This document shows positions 9,591-19,048 of a DNA stretch of 31,506 nt, one piece after another. Origin of the DNA: Galdieria sulphuraria (lineage: Eukaryota; Rhodophyta; Bangiophyceae; Galdieriales; Galdieriaceae). The stretch is taken from the NCBI RefSeq assembly GCF_000341285.1, contig NW_005178466.1, forward strand, positions 223,004-254,509, in the 5' to 3' direction. Both the position numbers and the translations under genes were made by a program. Each line of letters opens with the position of its first letter. Within the stretch, counting starts at the first letter, position 1. Under the pieces are notes generated by a model. The model did no database searches. It was given only the letters and a program-made list of their open reading frames with translations, and had not been told where the DNA came from.

Positions 9591-10743
9591 TTAGAAATAA
9601 CGGATAAAATCTTCATCGCATATCATTGCGGTTTGTTTTGCAGATATATTCGAATGATAAGCTAGCATTTTCTCGGGTCTTATTCGATGGATTGCTAAAA
9701 ATGACTCTGTGCACTTTCGTTTTCCGTAGTAATAAGGTTCATTGATGAACTTTTCGTTGTCCACAGCAGTGGTTAACTCTCTTCCAGCGATAAGACAGAT
9801 ACTCTCAGTACAGTTCAGAATAGAATGTGGTAAATCTTTGTTCGAATGAAAAAATACAATGCCTCCCACAGTGACATCTTCGAACTTTACAAGTTGAAAT
9901 GGACAATTCGAACTTGCACATGAACGATAGCTTCCATTGCTTGAACAAGCCAAATTTTGTGGACGGCATTGTGCAATAACATGTACAAGATCCATAGTTA
10001 CAACATACGCGAACCCAAACAAATAAGGAGGCCAAAAATGAAAAGGATATTCTTCCATTGCAGTATACCAACGGTGGTTTTTCCAGCCATCAAAATTTAG
10101 CGGTTTCGAGGATCCAAACTTCACAAGAGTCCCCATATAAAAATTTTGTTTTGTTGCTTCATTCAAAGTCTCTATCAGTCTGTCCACCTTGATGTAAACA
10201 TCTGTATCAGATTTGAGAATAAAGGAGGCGTTCACGTTTTCGGATATCCAATCGAAGGCCAATATCGTTTTCAGCGTCAAGTTGAAGTATGCTTAAAAAA
10301 GAAAGAGATGAGATTGTGAGACATTCCAATAGCAACGACTTACTATCTTCCATATTGAGAACAACTATATCATGGTATTCTCTATTCTCTCTTCTCAACT
10401 CCTCGAGTTCCAACGAGGAAAGGTTCTCTCCTCCCAAAAAGAATTTGTGTTGCACTTGACTACCCTTTCCCTGTAGCCACGAACTGCGAATAGCACTTCT
10501 CACGCCATATTCAGAAGATTTAGATATCAACGCGACGAAGAGCAATGAATATGATATCTTGTTCTCGCTGCTTTCAGCATCATCCCACTTCCTCATTTGA
10601 CATGTCCGCAAATAACAAAAACAACTAAAAAGCACAGAAATAAATATAAACAGCTTGTGCCTACAAAGTCTAGAAAAATATTTTCTTGAAGCAAAGCCAA
10701 AATAGCCCCTTTTATCAAATGGTCCGTTAACCTTCTTTGACAT
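9591..10743 (-). CDS. Glycosyltransferase family 31 (beta-1,3-galactosyl/GlcNAc-transferase-like), type II Golgi protein
   Basis: Golgi enzyme expected to add Gal or GlcNAc in beta-1,3 linkage; acceptor unknown. Two exons, 10743-10344 and 10291-9591, with a 52-nt intron splitting a Thr codon so that NMED|TYFNLTLKT is restored, a hallmark block of the family. The 366-residue protein has a short cytosolic basic N-terminus, one signal-anchor at about 31-46 (LFIFISVLFSCFCYL), then VRSAIRSSWL (family R.AIR.TW), HKFFLGG, the metal-binding DXD as SDTDVYI (162-164) and FEDVTVGG, matching the EDV..G block near the active site. Asn-X-Ser/Thr sites are present (NVNAS, SNGSY). Start: ATG at 10743, the codon that gives the usual short cytosolic tail. 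It ends tail to tail with the glycine-rich gene and is transcribed away from MOB4's 3' end with a 251-bp gap that shows nothing else. Confidence 0.9.
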
Positions 10744-10994
10744 GTGCAAACAGAAATCTCACTCCAAAAATCATAATCGAATTGCTCAAATCGTTTTGAA
10801 AAGAAATACAAGCATGACGGAAAAATGCTATTTATAGGATTTCAATTTGCTTCTTGCTTTTTCAAACTTTGAACAACAAGAATCGAATACACCGAAATTC
10901 TTTAAAGAAGAAATCATCTTCGGTATCACTTCCGAAAAAGTGCTGAAATTAAATATGACACAAGAATACATCAGTTTCCACATTCATAAAATCT

Positions 10995-11615
10995 CTAAAT
11001 TTGTCCACCTTCTAATAAACTTCCTTTTACACTAGCAAAGTCAACAGGAACTAACATATCCGATGGGGATATCAAGTTGAAAGCGGTTGCAAAAGAACAA
11101 AAATGGTGAAATAATTCTGTTTGTTGTTCAAATCTTTGAAAAGTGTCTATGTGATGGAAATATGCGTGCGCAAACAAACGATAGAGACGACGCATAATAA
11201 CACGAAAAGGCTGCAAGTTAACTTCTTGAACTTTCCCCGAGTTGTTATGGGATATGACGTCTTCCGAAGTCAATAGGCTTGTGGCACCATCCAAACAATG
11301 AGAAATGTAATCAATTGCACAACACTCCTGCGCTACTTCATGGGCTGCGCATAAATATAAAACATCTTTGGTTGCGGTCATCTGTGGACAAGAGCTATAA
11401 GAACAAACTTCTCCTAGATAACATGCGAGGACGTTCAACTGGATCACGAACCTCAAAACTTGTTCTCTAACATAATCCTCCAGTTCGATTCCTTTATAGT
11501 TTTGAACGGCAGTTTGAAGCTCCAAAGTTTTAGAAAACGTGGTGGATAACGGCAAACTACGATCAAAGTCCACAACGGAGCTGCCTGGGTAACAGAGTTT
11601 GTCATTATTGTTCAT
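10995..11615 (-). CDS. MOB4: MOB4/phocein (MOB kinase activator-like, STRIPAK component)
   Basis: Adaptor of the MOB family. The MOB4/phocein branch is part of the STRIPAK phosphatase-kinase complex linked to membrane traffic and Hippo signalling. Single exon, 206 residues. Diagnostic blocks include CSYSSCPQMTATKDVLYLCA (zinc Cys pair C-X4-C, then the PQMTA core), ECCAIDYISHCLDGATSLL, which is MOB4-specific (human ECPAIDYTRHTLDGAACLL), and RLYRLFAHAYFHHIDTF with the zinc His residues, followed by FNLISPSDMLVPVDF. Start: ATG at 11615. The N-terminus fits the short pre-MOB region ending LQTAVQNY. It is divergent from the UBE2J gene, only 31 bp between ATGs. Confidence 0.94.
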   Translation of the reverse strand: MNNNDKLCYPGSSVVDFDRSLPLSTTFSKTLELQTAVQNYKGIELEDYVREQVLRFVIQLNVLACYLGEVCSYSSCPQMTATKDVLYLCAAHEVAQECCAIDYISHCLDGATSLLTSEDVISHNNSGKVQEVNLQPFRVIMRRLYRLFAHAYFHHIDTFQRFEQQTELFHHFCSFATAFNLISPSDMLVPVDFASVKGSLLEGGQI

Positions 11616-11646
11616 CGCTCCAAGTCAATTCAGAGTGTCAAATGGA
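11616..11646. promoter_or_regulatory. 31-bp divergent start-to-start spacer (MOB4 / UBE2J)
   Basis: The ATG of MOB4 (minus strand, ending at 11615) and the ATG of the E2 gene (plus, 11647) are separated by only 31 bp. Both protein N-termini fit their families, so both starts look right. Any core promoter or 5' UTR must therefore lie in this spacer or inside the neighbour's coding sequence. No TATA-like motif is seen. Confidence 0.55.
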
Positions 11647-12370
11647 ATGAGTGGCGTTGGTGTCAAGCGACTTCTGAACGAGTATCGGGAACTTGAAAAG
11701 GAACAATGGGAACCAGGTAGCTGGTTCAGAGCATACCCTTTAGAAGAAGACCTATTTGAATGGCATTTTACTTTGAAAGGACCTGATGGAACTCCTTTTG
11801 AAGGAGGTTTTTATCATGGAAAGATATTATTTCCTTCTGAATATCCACTCAAGGTTCGTTTCTTCTTTTGGAAAAGTTTCAAGACATATGTAAAAAGCGG
11901 ATATTTTTATAAGCCACCAGATATAGTTATGTTGACGCCCAACGGACGTTTTGAAACAGGACAGCGAATTTGCCTAAGTATTAGCTCCTTCCACGAAGAG
12001 ACATGGCAACCTTCTTGGAGTATTCGATCAATGCTCTTGGGTCTCTGTTCGATGTTTCCTTGCAAGGTATGTGAAATTATAGTTTTGTTTGACGTTGCTA
12101 ACTCTAAAGCAGGCAGAAGGGGTTGGAGCACTGAACTGTGACCCAGAAGTTCAAAGACGTCTAGCCCGGGCCTCTTTGAATTTTCACTGTAGGCAGTGCC
12201 ATTTCTCCTTGTCTTCTTTTGAAAACCAAGAAAAAGTGGTATCTTATCGTAGCAGCATTGATGAATATGGAAGTAGCGGTTTTATGAAAATGTTTCATAG
12301 GCTATCTGTTAGGGTTGTCTTAACCATTTTGTTCATAGCGTTGGGAATTCTATTTATGCTATTTTGTTAA
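11647..12370 (+). CDS. UBE2J: Ubiquitin-conjugating enzyme E2 J (Ubc6-like), ER tail-anchored
   Basis: E2 of the ER membrane used in ER-associated degradation. Exons 11647-11853, 11914-12066 and 12113-12370 give 205 residues. The catalytic fold begins VKRLLNEYRELEKE, then DLFEWHFTLKGPDGTPFEGG, YPLK|PPDIVMLTPNGRF across intron 1, and the active-site block GQRICLSIS with Cys at about residue 89, then WQPSWSIRSMLLGL. Intron 2 joins MFPCK to AEGVGALNCD. The usual HPN motif of E2s is absent, and TPNGRF replaces it as expected for the Ubc6/UBE2J branch. The C-terminus ends in one hydrophobic helix (VVLTILFIALGILFMLFC), the tail anchor. Intron 1 is 60 nt with no in-frame stop, so its retention would add 20 residues. 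Start: the ATG at 11647 gives the normal Ubc6 N-terminus. Confidence 0.95.
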
Positions 12371-12747
12371 GTATTTCATAAAATGTTTGTCTCTATTAGC
12401 TTGAAAGATAGTATGTTCCTCTTTGTATCTCGTTTAAGTTTCAAAGACAGGCCTCATTTTGTTTCAACCATATTGTCCGTTGTAGCGTATACTATGGAGA
12501 ATCGTGACTCCTCAACTTTTTCTTTTGAGAGCTTTCAAATTATTATTCTTGAGAAATTTTGTTAAGGTGGACAATACAAGTATAACGATCTTTCATAGTA
12601 TTGTTGAAATGTAGAACACCGACTATATTTGAGTGACAGGAAATAACCCTTTAATATGAGAAAACGTATGAAAATTCCTTCTTTGATTCTCTCGAGGATT
12701 CTAAGTTGGGTCAGCTTTAGTTCTTGTTGTTTTTCCTCGAGAGGAAA
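12371..12747. other. Intergenic region between UBE2J and AGC kinase genes
   Basis: About 377 bp between genes in the same direction; 3' UTR of the E2 and promoter/5' UTR of the kinase. No additional gene or structured element recognised. Confidence 0.35.
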
Positions 12748-15729
12748 ATGGAAGAGAAAGAACAGTTAGGAATTTTGAGGTCAAGAAGTTTGGAAAACGT
12801 GGGTTCTTTGAGTCTTGAACCTTTCGCTGTCCATGAGTCACAGGAAGAAGAAGAAATTTCAAAATGTACAGACAACTGTAAGTTCTCTTCCATGAAGAGA
12901 AGCTGCAGCAACCAAGACATTCGCTTAGATATTAAAAGCTGTGAGCTTCCTTTTTGTGAAATGCCGTCTAGAAGGTTTGGACACCTAAATTCTTCTCGTA
13001 ACCTATTTGCTTGTGGGCTAACGCGCTCGGCAAGTCAGATATTACCGTCTGTTTCTAGTAGCCTCTTCAACTGCAGTAACCCCTCAAGGTCAGATTACAG
13101 ACATTTACTAGCCTCTATGAAGAGACAAGTGGACTTGGACCTTATCACGTTTGAGCGAATCTGTGAGGCAACTCGAGACACACTTAAAGAAAAGGATGAA
13201 ACGGAGAGGCGAGTGTATTCAACTCTTATTCAGATTTCCTTTTCGATTAGAAACTTCCCTATGGTTTCTGTTGATTTGATAACTCTAGCACGTTTCTTTA
13301 AGGAACGAATATCTTGCTTGGAACGTTTGCGCCGTGAAACGACAAAACTGCAATGGTCACAAAATAAGTTTAATATCTCACCCGTTATTAAACTTTTATT
13401 TATATTATCTAAGATTTCACGAGTCGTAGAAGAGGTGGAATTCGAACTTTCAGAGGTGGAAGAGTACATGGCTGAGTTAGCTGCTGACTCTATATCTGCT
13501 TCCGACTTTTCAATATCTAAAAACTCACAATATCTCAATAATGCGTCAGTTTCCCGTTCGAGATTGAATTTTCAGGAACATGTCACCATTTTAGAAGACG
13601 TATTGGAAGAAAAACCTTGTGCAAAACTTTTGGAGTCAGAAGAAAGAGAAAACAGGTCTTCATCGGTTGAGAAGAGATCAGTTGAGGAACTTGAACTCTG
13701 CCGTATTTGTGAACGTTATTTTTCACTGAATGTCTTTGAGCGGCATACGATTTGTTGCGCGAAAGAAGCAAGATTTTGGATGAAGTATGACGAACTAAAT
13801 AAGAAACTAAGAATGTTTTTAAGTTCTCTTGATGAGAAAGTCAAGCAGTGCATCTCTTCATTTACACAAAGTGAAAAAGAGTTATTTTTCAAATTTCTAG
13901 CGTATCTTTCGTCGGTGTGTATTCTTTTAACCGGCCTTGAATCGTCATATACAAAATTGGAAAGAACTGTAGTTGTATCCGAAACACATCTTGAGTCTTG
14001 TGGAAACGAAATTTTGGAAGTCTATAAGAATATTTATCGATTTTTCTTTCCGTGTTTTGACAAAGTGTTGCTAGATAGAGACTCTTGTATAATTGAACAT
14101 GGTTTGAGCTTGAATGCGTCGTTAAAGCAGTCGCTAGAAAATTTCACTAATGATATGAGGAGTCTGCTTGAAGAAATTTTGAATGCTGTGAAGGAAGCTC
14201 TCGATTTGAGGCGCAGTGTCAAGGAAGCACATGTTGAGCCCGAATTGGATTTAGTACAAGACAACTGTTCTTTAGATAGTTCAGAATGCGGCTCATGCAC
14301 ACTGAGCAACTTGACGGATACCTGTAGTGAAGATTCTCGTGAGGACTTACTCCCAAAAAGAATGGCGAAGAGTGATGAAAGTATGTATGTAAACTTGCTG
14401 AAAAAATTATCTTCAAAGTGCTCAGTGAGTTCAGCAGCAGAAAATCAATGCAATGAGGAAGGAAACAACTGTCGTCTCTGCGATAAGTCTATTGGAGACT
14501 CGTCAAGTCCTGGCATCGTTCCTTCAATCAACGACTTTTATATTCTAAAACCAATATCGAGAGGTGCTTTTGGAAAGGTATATCTGGTGAAGAAAAAGAA
14601 AACTGGAGATATTTATGCTTTAAAGGCTATTAATAAGTCAGAAATGATACGAAAGAATCTTGTGAACCAAGTTTTAGCTGAACGGGATATTCTAGCTGGT
14701 GTACATACATCATTTGTCGTCAAATTCTTTTGGTCTTTTGAAACGACCGATAAGTTCTTTATAGTCATGGAGTATGTGCCTGGAGGAGATTTTTATTCAC
14801 TTTTACGGAACGTGGGGTATCTTGAAGAACATGTAGTCAAGCAGTATCTTGCCGAAACAGTTTTAGCGTTGGAAGAACTTCACAGTGTGGGTGTTATTCA
14901 CAGAGATTTAAAGCCTGACAATATGCTTATTACAAAGGAAGGTCACTTGAAGCTCACAGACTTTGGTTTGTCCAGGCTGGGTCTTTTAGAAGGAAGCAAT
15001 GATATAGGAGTTCAGAATGCGTTTTCAAATGTTAATATTGTTGTAGAAAATGTTCGATCGAGTTTTTCTGATGCGACAGATATTCCAAAGTCCATACATC
15101 CAATAGGCACTCCAGATTATCTTGCTCCTGAAATTTTACTCGGTACCGGGCATAGTTTTACTGTGGATTGGTGGTGCCTGGGAGTAGTTGGATATGAACT
15201 TCTTGTCGGCTATCCTCCTTTTCACGACGATACTCCTTCAAAAATTTTTGCGAATATTTTAAACCATCGTTTGATGTGGCCTGAGCTGCCCATAACTGAT
15301 GTTATGAAAGATTTCATAGAAAAATTGTTGGATTCTGATCCTCTTCGTCGACTCGGAGCCAAAGGTTCGGTAGAGGTCAAAGAGCATCCAGTTTTCTTTG
15401 ATATAGAGTGGGAAAATATCCTTCAAAGAGAATCTTGTTTTAAGCCGCAGTGTTATTCCGAAGAAGACACAAGCTACTTTGTTTCTCCAAAATCCTTTTG
15501 TTCGTTCCATCAAAGTGAGCAGACAGGTAGTTTGATAGAAGCATCGCAACGACCTAGTCGAAGTTCTGCCGTTTTACAGTCATTAATTTCAAAGGAGCGT
15601 TTTTCATATATGAATTCATTCGTTTCTGAAACACTGACAGACTTTGCTTTTCGTGACTTGGACAATTTAGAAGCCATGAATATGCAAGTATTGCGAGATC
15701 GTTTTGCCAGGACGCATTTGACAGATTGA
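12748..15729 (+). CDS. AGC-family Ser/Thr kinase of the MAST / IREH1 / Rim15 group
   Basis: Large cytosolic/nuclear protein kinase, 993 residues in one exon. The N-terminal ~590 residues hold Ser-rich stretches, a helical region and a small zinc-finger-like motif CRICERYFSLNVFERHTICC (C318, C321, H333, C337), as seen N-terminal to the kinase in plant IREH1 and fungal Rim15. The kinase domain starts near residue 596 (DFYILKPISRGAFGKVYLV), with catalytic Lys626 in YALK, HRDLKPDN with D720, DFG D738, then an extended loop of about 50 residues before GTPDYLAPE, and DWWCLGVVGYELLVGYPPF. A long insert between DFG and APE is typical of this group. An AGC tail follows (YFVSPKSF). Relatives link nutrient or stress signals to cell-cycle exit and endosulfine/PP2A (Rim15, Greatwall) or to root-hair growth (IRE). 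Which role holds here is unknown. Start: first ATG in frame, 12748. Confidence 0.92.
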   Translation: MEEKEQLGILRSRSLENVGSLSLEPFAVHESQEEEEISKCTDNCKFSSMKRSCSNQDIRLDIKSCELPFCEMPSRRFGHLNSSRNLFACGLTRSASQILPSVSSSLFNCSNPSRSDYRHLLASMKRQVDLDLITFERICEATRDTLKEKDETERRVYSTLIQISFSIRNFPMVSVDLITLARFFKERISCLERLRRETTKLQWSQNKFNISPVIKLLFILSKISRVVEEVEFELSEVEEYMAELAADSISASDFSISKNSQYLNNASVSRSRLNFQEHVTILEDVLEEKPCAKLLESEERENRSSSVEKRSVEELELCRICERYFSLNVFERHTICCAKEARFWMKYDELNKKLRMFLSSLDEKVKQCISSFTQSEKELFFKFLAYLSSVCILLTGLESSYTKLERTVVVSETHLESCGNEILEVYKNIYRFFFPCFDKVLLDRDSCIIEHGLSLNASLKQSLENFTNDMRSLLEEILNAVKEALDLRRSVKEAHVEPELDLVQDNCSLDSSECGSCTLSNLTDTCSEDSREDLLPKRMAKSDESMYVNLLKKLSSKCSVSSAAENQCNEEGNNCRLCDKSIGDSSSPGIVPSINDFYILKPISRGAFGKVYLVKKKKTGDIYALKAINKSEMIRKNLVNQVLAERDILAGVHTSFVVKFFWSFETTDKFFIVMEYVPGGDFYSLLRNVGYLEEHVVKQYLAETVLALEELHSVGVIHRDLKPDNMLITKEGHLKLTDFGLSRLGLLEGSNDIGVQNAFSNVNIVVENVRSSFSDATDIPKSIHPIGTPDYLAPEILLGTGHSFTVDWWCLGVVGYELLVGYPPFHDDTPSKIFANILNHRLMWPELPITDVMKDFIEKLLDSDPLRRLGAKGSVEVKEHPVFFDIEWENILQRESCFKPQCYSEEDTSYFVSPKSFCSFHQSEQTGSLIEASQRPSRSSAVLQSLISKERFSYMNSFVSETLTDFAFRDLDNLEAMNMQVLRDRFARTHLTD

Positions 15730-16299
15730 TGTAAATCAAGCGCTGTTTGTTCGCTACTACAAATGTCACGATTTGCGATTGAAGAGGATGTGACTGAATT
15801 CCAACTGTATACAGAACTCAAAATGAAATATTAAATAATAGATGCCCAATAGGAGAAATGATCAAAGTGAACCGCTTAAGTCATTTTCATTTTTAATCAT
15901 TGTTGTTATGGAGTCCATTGACACTAAAGAGGCTTGATGTCCATTTGAGCTTCGATGAAATTTATAGTTACTAATAAATCAGTTTGTAATTTAATCTCCG
16001 CTTTACAAACATTTTTTTCTTTTTAAAACGTTTATTGTCTTTGTCAACTTTCTTTTGCCAAGCTCAAGTAACAATTGACAGTGCTATTCATTTGGGAAGA
16101 TAGAGTGACTATCGAAAATAATCATACTTATAAAATGATTATTTTTTAAAAGAATTGAAGGGACAAAGAAAAAACAAACGACAGTTTTCAACACAAACAA
16201 ACAATGATTTTGAGGAATGGGCGAATGAATGGTCACTGAGATGGAATCCGGAGATTGAATAGAACTTGGAGGATTTTTTTACATCTCCAGCTTGAACAA
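15730..16299. other. Intergenic region between kinase and plastid-protein gene
   Basis: About 570 bp, strongly AT-rich. It holds the kinase 3' UTR and the promoter of the next gene. Apart from the AT hairpin with a TATAAAA-like core at 16115-16145, nothing is recognised. Confidence 0.35.
16115..16145. repeat. AT-rich perfect inverted repeat with TATAAAA in its centre
   Basis: Arms aaaataatcat (16115-16125) and atgattatttt (16135-16145) are perfect 11-bp reverse complements around a 9-nt loop, acttataaa. The loop and second arm read TATAAAATG, so this could be a TATA-type promoter element about 155 bp upstream of the next start codon. Chance occurrence in AT-rich DNA is possible. Confidence 0.35.
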
Positions 16300-16910
16300 A
16301 TGGCCTTTGCATCGTCTACCAGTTTCATAGTTGGGAAGTTGAAGAGCAGTAATGTAAGACAAGTTGCATACAAAACTCAGGTATGCTATGCACTAGTATC
16401 CATCACATTTGTTTGACTTTCTAATCAGGTAAAAACCTTTGAAAACCTTCGCATTTACAGCAGCATTTCTTCCTTCGACGAGCCGGATTTTCAGAAACTA
16501 ACTTTCCATCCAACTGAGAGCTATGAGAAACGAAACTTTGCACACCCTTTGCAGAAAGTGTGGTCAGGAGAGGTGAATGAGTACTTTGTGAACCAAGTTA
16601 AAACTAACCAGTTTCTTAGGTTGCGACAACCGGTGCCTGGGAACGTCCCATATCTACTAGCTTTCGTGAGGAAGTACTGGTTACTCCAGAGTCATCAGAA
16701 GCCTTTGGGCGGTTGCAGAGAGAGTTGGCTTCCGAACGTAGAGAAAGTTTGCGTCGTTTGGAGGAAGAGAGAAGAAAGCCGAGACTCGGACGTCCAACTT
16801 GTGGACCCGAGGAGGGTGTTGGAGTTGTTTCCAATGCGTCCGACTTTGGTTCAAGTAAAATAAGGTGTGTGGAATATTGGGGTCGCCCTGGACGCATGTT
16901 TCAAGAGTAA
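16300..16910 (+). CDS. Probable plastid-targeted protein of unknown function, three exons
   Basis: Model: exons 16300-16380, 16429-16572 and 16620-16910 (introns 48 and 47 nt), 171 residues. The N-terminus MAFASSTSFIVGKLKSSNVR has a Phe at position 3, Ser/Thr/Lys richness and no acids, the pattern of red-algal plastid transit peptides. The rest is polar: SYEKRNFAHPLQKVWSGE, then after intron 2 VATTGAWERPIS, a charged helix rich in Arg/Glu (RELASERRESLRRLEEERRK), and an end reading IRCVEYWGRPGRMFQE. I do not recognise a family; no membrane segment or catalytic motif is visible. Intron 2 has a GTGAAT donor and an ACTAAC branch-like site with tttcttag acceptor. If it is not removed, the frame continues to a TAA at 16861-16863 with a quite different, also open, C-terminus. 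I prefer the spliced form because its sequence looks more protein-like. It converges with the PGDH gene (131 bp). Confidence 0.6.
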
Positions 16911-17041
16911 TATTTGTGTGCTTTAAAATTAGTTCTTCTTTGGGATGAAATAAAAGTTATGGCTACAACCATTAACTTCTAATATAACAAAAAGTTTTTA
17001 AAAGAGCAATTCCTTTTATATATAGTCGGCAAAATGCTATA

Positions 17042-19048
17042 TCAGTCATGATGACCGTCTAAATCCAAAAGTACCGGTTTTCTTTCGAGCTCCAACTGAA
17101 CTCTTATTCTTTCCAAGGTAGCTGTGTCCGGTTCATTGTCTAGACCCAATAAAACCATTGCCTTTTTCGATGGCAAATGTCTACCAAGCGTCATAAACGA
17201 TATATTCACGTTAGCTTGGCCAAGTATAGAACCAACCTATGCAAACACTGTCATGAACCAAACACGAAAAACACCTCAAACTCACTTTTCCAATTTGGCC
17301 CGGCATATCGGTCTGATAATAGGCAAGCACAAGTCCTTCCAAGAGAAGGTCCAACTCAAAATCTCCGATACGTGTCACGTGAGGTTTTCCGCCAACAACA
17401 CGTCCTTCGATAGATGGAGAGCCTTTCATCTCAAGTATAATTGCGTCCTAAAAGTCGAAAAGGAACATTAAATTAACAAAGACAAAGAAGAAAGTTACCT
17501 CATCCTTATTCGAAAAGCGATTTACTTCGGTGACCTGCAGGCCATGTGCCTTACTTATGTTATCAGCATTCACTACATTGATAACGTGGTCACAACCTGG
17601 CTCCATAAGTCCTTTTATCAGACCAGCACGAATGAGACGATTTTCGCCTTCATTGCCACTTGATGAGAAACGAATGGTCACTTCACCCGAGACATTACCA
17701 TTTGCAAAAGAATAGGCTAAGCGACCTATATCATGACGTTAACAATAACGAGTTCCACTAGAAACCAAAAAAACAACCTAAACGTTCCGCCAATAAAGCT
17801 CTCGGTTTGAGATGTGATAAAGCCTCAGATGATACTACAGGAGCGTTTACCATAGTAGGAACAAGTTCCCCAAGCAACGCAGCAGAAACAGCTTCTGCAA
17901 TTTCCAAAGAAACATCTAACTGCGCCTAAGGAAACAATAAAACTGATAATCAAATGATTCTAGAACATAACTACCTCTACAGTAGACGCTCCAAGGTGTG
18001 GAGTGGCTAAAACCTTTGGATGCTTCGCCAATCTATTTGAAGTGCTATCTGGAACTTTCGATGGAGGCTCTGTAACGAAGCAGTCAAGTCCTGCACCAGC
18101 TATTCTTCCTTCTTCCAACGCTTCGAGTAAAGCCTCTTCGTCAATCAGACCTCCTCTAGCAATATTCAAGACTCGAGCACCAGGCTTCATCCTGGATATG
18201 AGTTCACGATTCAGCAGATTCTTTGTACTATCTATCAGAGGAACGTGCAAAGTCACAAAGTCACCTTTTGATACGACGACAGACAAGGCTTCAAGCTTTA
18301 TGCCAAGACTCCTTGCGGTCTCTTCAGAAGTATAAGGATCGTGAGCTATAATTTTCATTCCAAGTCCTCTTGCCCTTCGAGCTACCTCTCTTCCTATGCG
18401 TCCAAGACCAACAACTCCTAAAGTCTTTCCTTCCAAGGAGGAGCCAACGAGAGTAGTTCTCTCCCACTTTCCTTGCTTCATGCTGGCGTCTGCCTGGGCA
18501 ATATATCTTGGAGAAATGAGCGAAGTACGAGCAACCAACTTAAGGCTACCAACCTTGAAAGTGCACAAATGTGGGCAATGGTATGCTCAGCTGCTGCGAC
18601 ACAGTTTCCCGTTGGTGCATTGACAACCAAAATACCTCGTTCTGTTGCTGTCTTCAGGTCAATGTTGTCAACTCCAACGCCTGCTCGTCCAACTACTTTT
18701 AACCGCTTACCGGTAGACAGTAATTCTCTATTTACCTTCACGGTGTGAGTGAACCTCTATGTTTCACCGTTTCTTACCTTTGTCCCAGACCGAACAATGA
18801 GTGCTTCGTAATCTCCTATAGTTTGTAGAAGTTCTTCTGGGGACAAGTCGTACTTCAAGTGCACCTCGAAACTTTTCCTTAAGATCTTTATACCTTCTTC
18901 TGATAGCTTTTCAGTAACTAGTATACGGTCCAATGCGTCTCTGCTTGCAACTTGATCGCTTATTGCTTCTCTCTGCACTACCATGTTGTCTAAAGAACTT
19001 TTCGCGTTCTCAGGTGGTGTCGTTTTGAAGCGTGTTATTTCCTCATCT
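17042..19048 (-). CDS. D-3-phosphoglycerate dehydrogenase (long, ACT-containing type), 5' end unresolved
   Basis: First enzyme of phosphorylated serine synthesis: oxidises 3-phosphoglycerate with NAD. Exons on minus: ~19048-18778, 18735-18554, 18506-17975, 17925-17778, 17725-17499, 17447-17286, 17236-17042; phases agree. Blocks: VVGRAGVGVDNID, NAPTGNCVAAAEHT, ALSR|YIAQADASMKQGKWER across intron 2, NAD-binding GVVGLGRIGREVA, catalytic Arg in NIARGG, catalytic His in TPHLGASTVE, then the intervening domain (ALLGELVPTMVNAPVV) and a C-terminal ACT domain (YYQTDMPGQIGK|VGSILGQANVNISFM across the last intron). The first in-frame ATG is at 18984 (550 residues). The frame is open upstream with an acceptor-like tttgtag ending at 19049, so an upstream exon, perhaps with a plastid transit peptide, is likely. 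It follows eIF2B-alpha on the same strand. Confidence 0.9.

Noticed and set aside
16573-16863. Unspliced continuation of the plastid-protein frame
   Set aside because: Kept only as an alternative: the intron has good branch and acceptor signals and the spliced frame gives a more protein-like sequence.
17124-18748. Plus-strand ORFs opposite the PGDH gene
   Set aside because: Antisense shadows of exons with clear dehydrogenase motifs on the minus strand.
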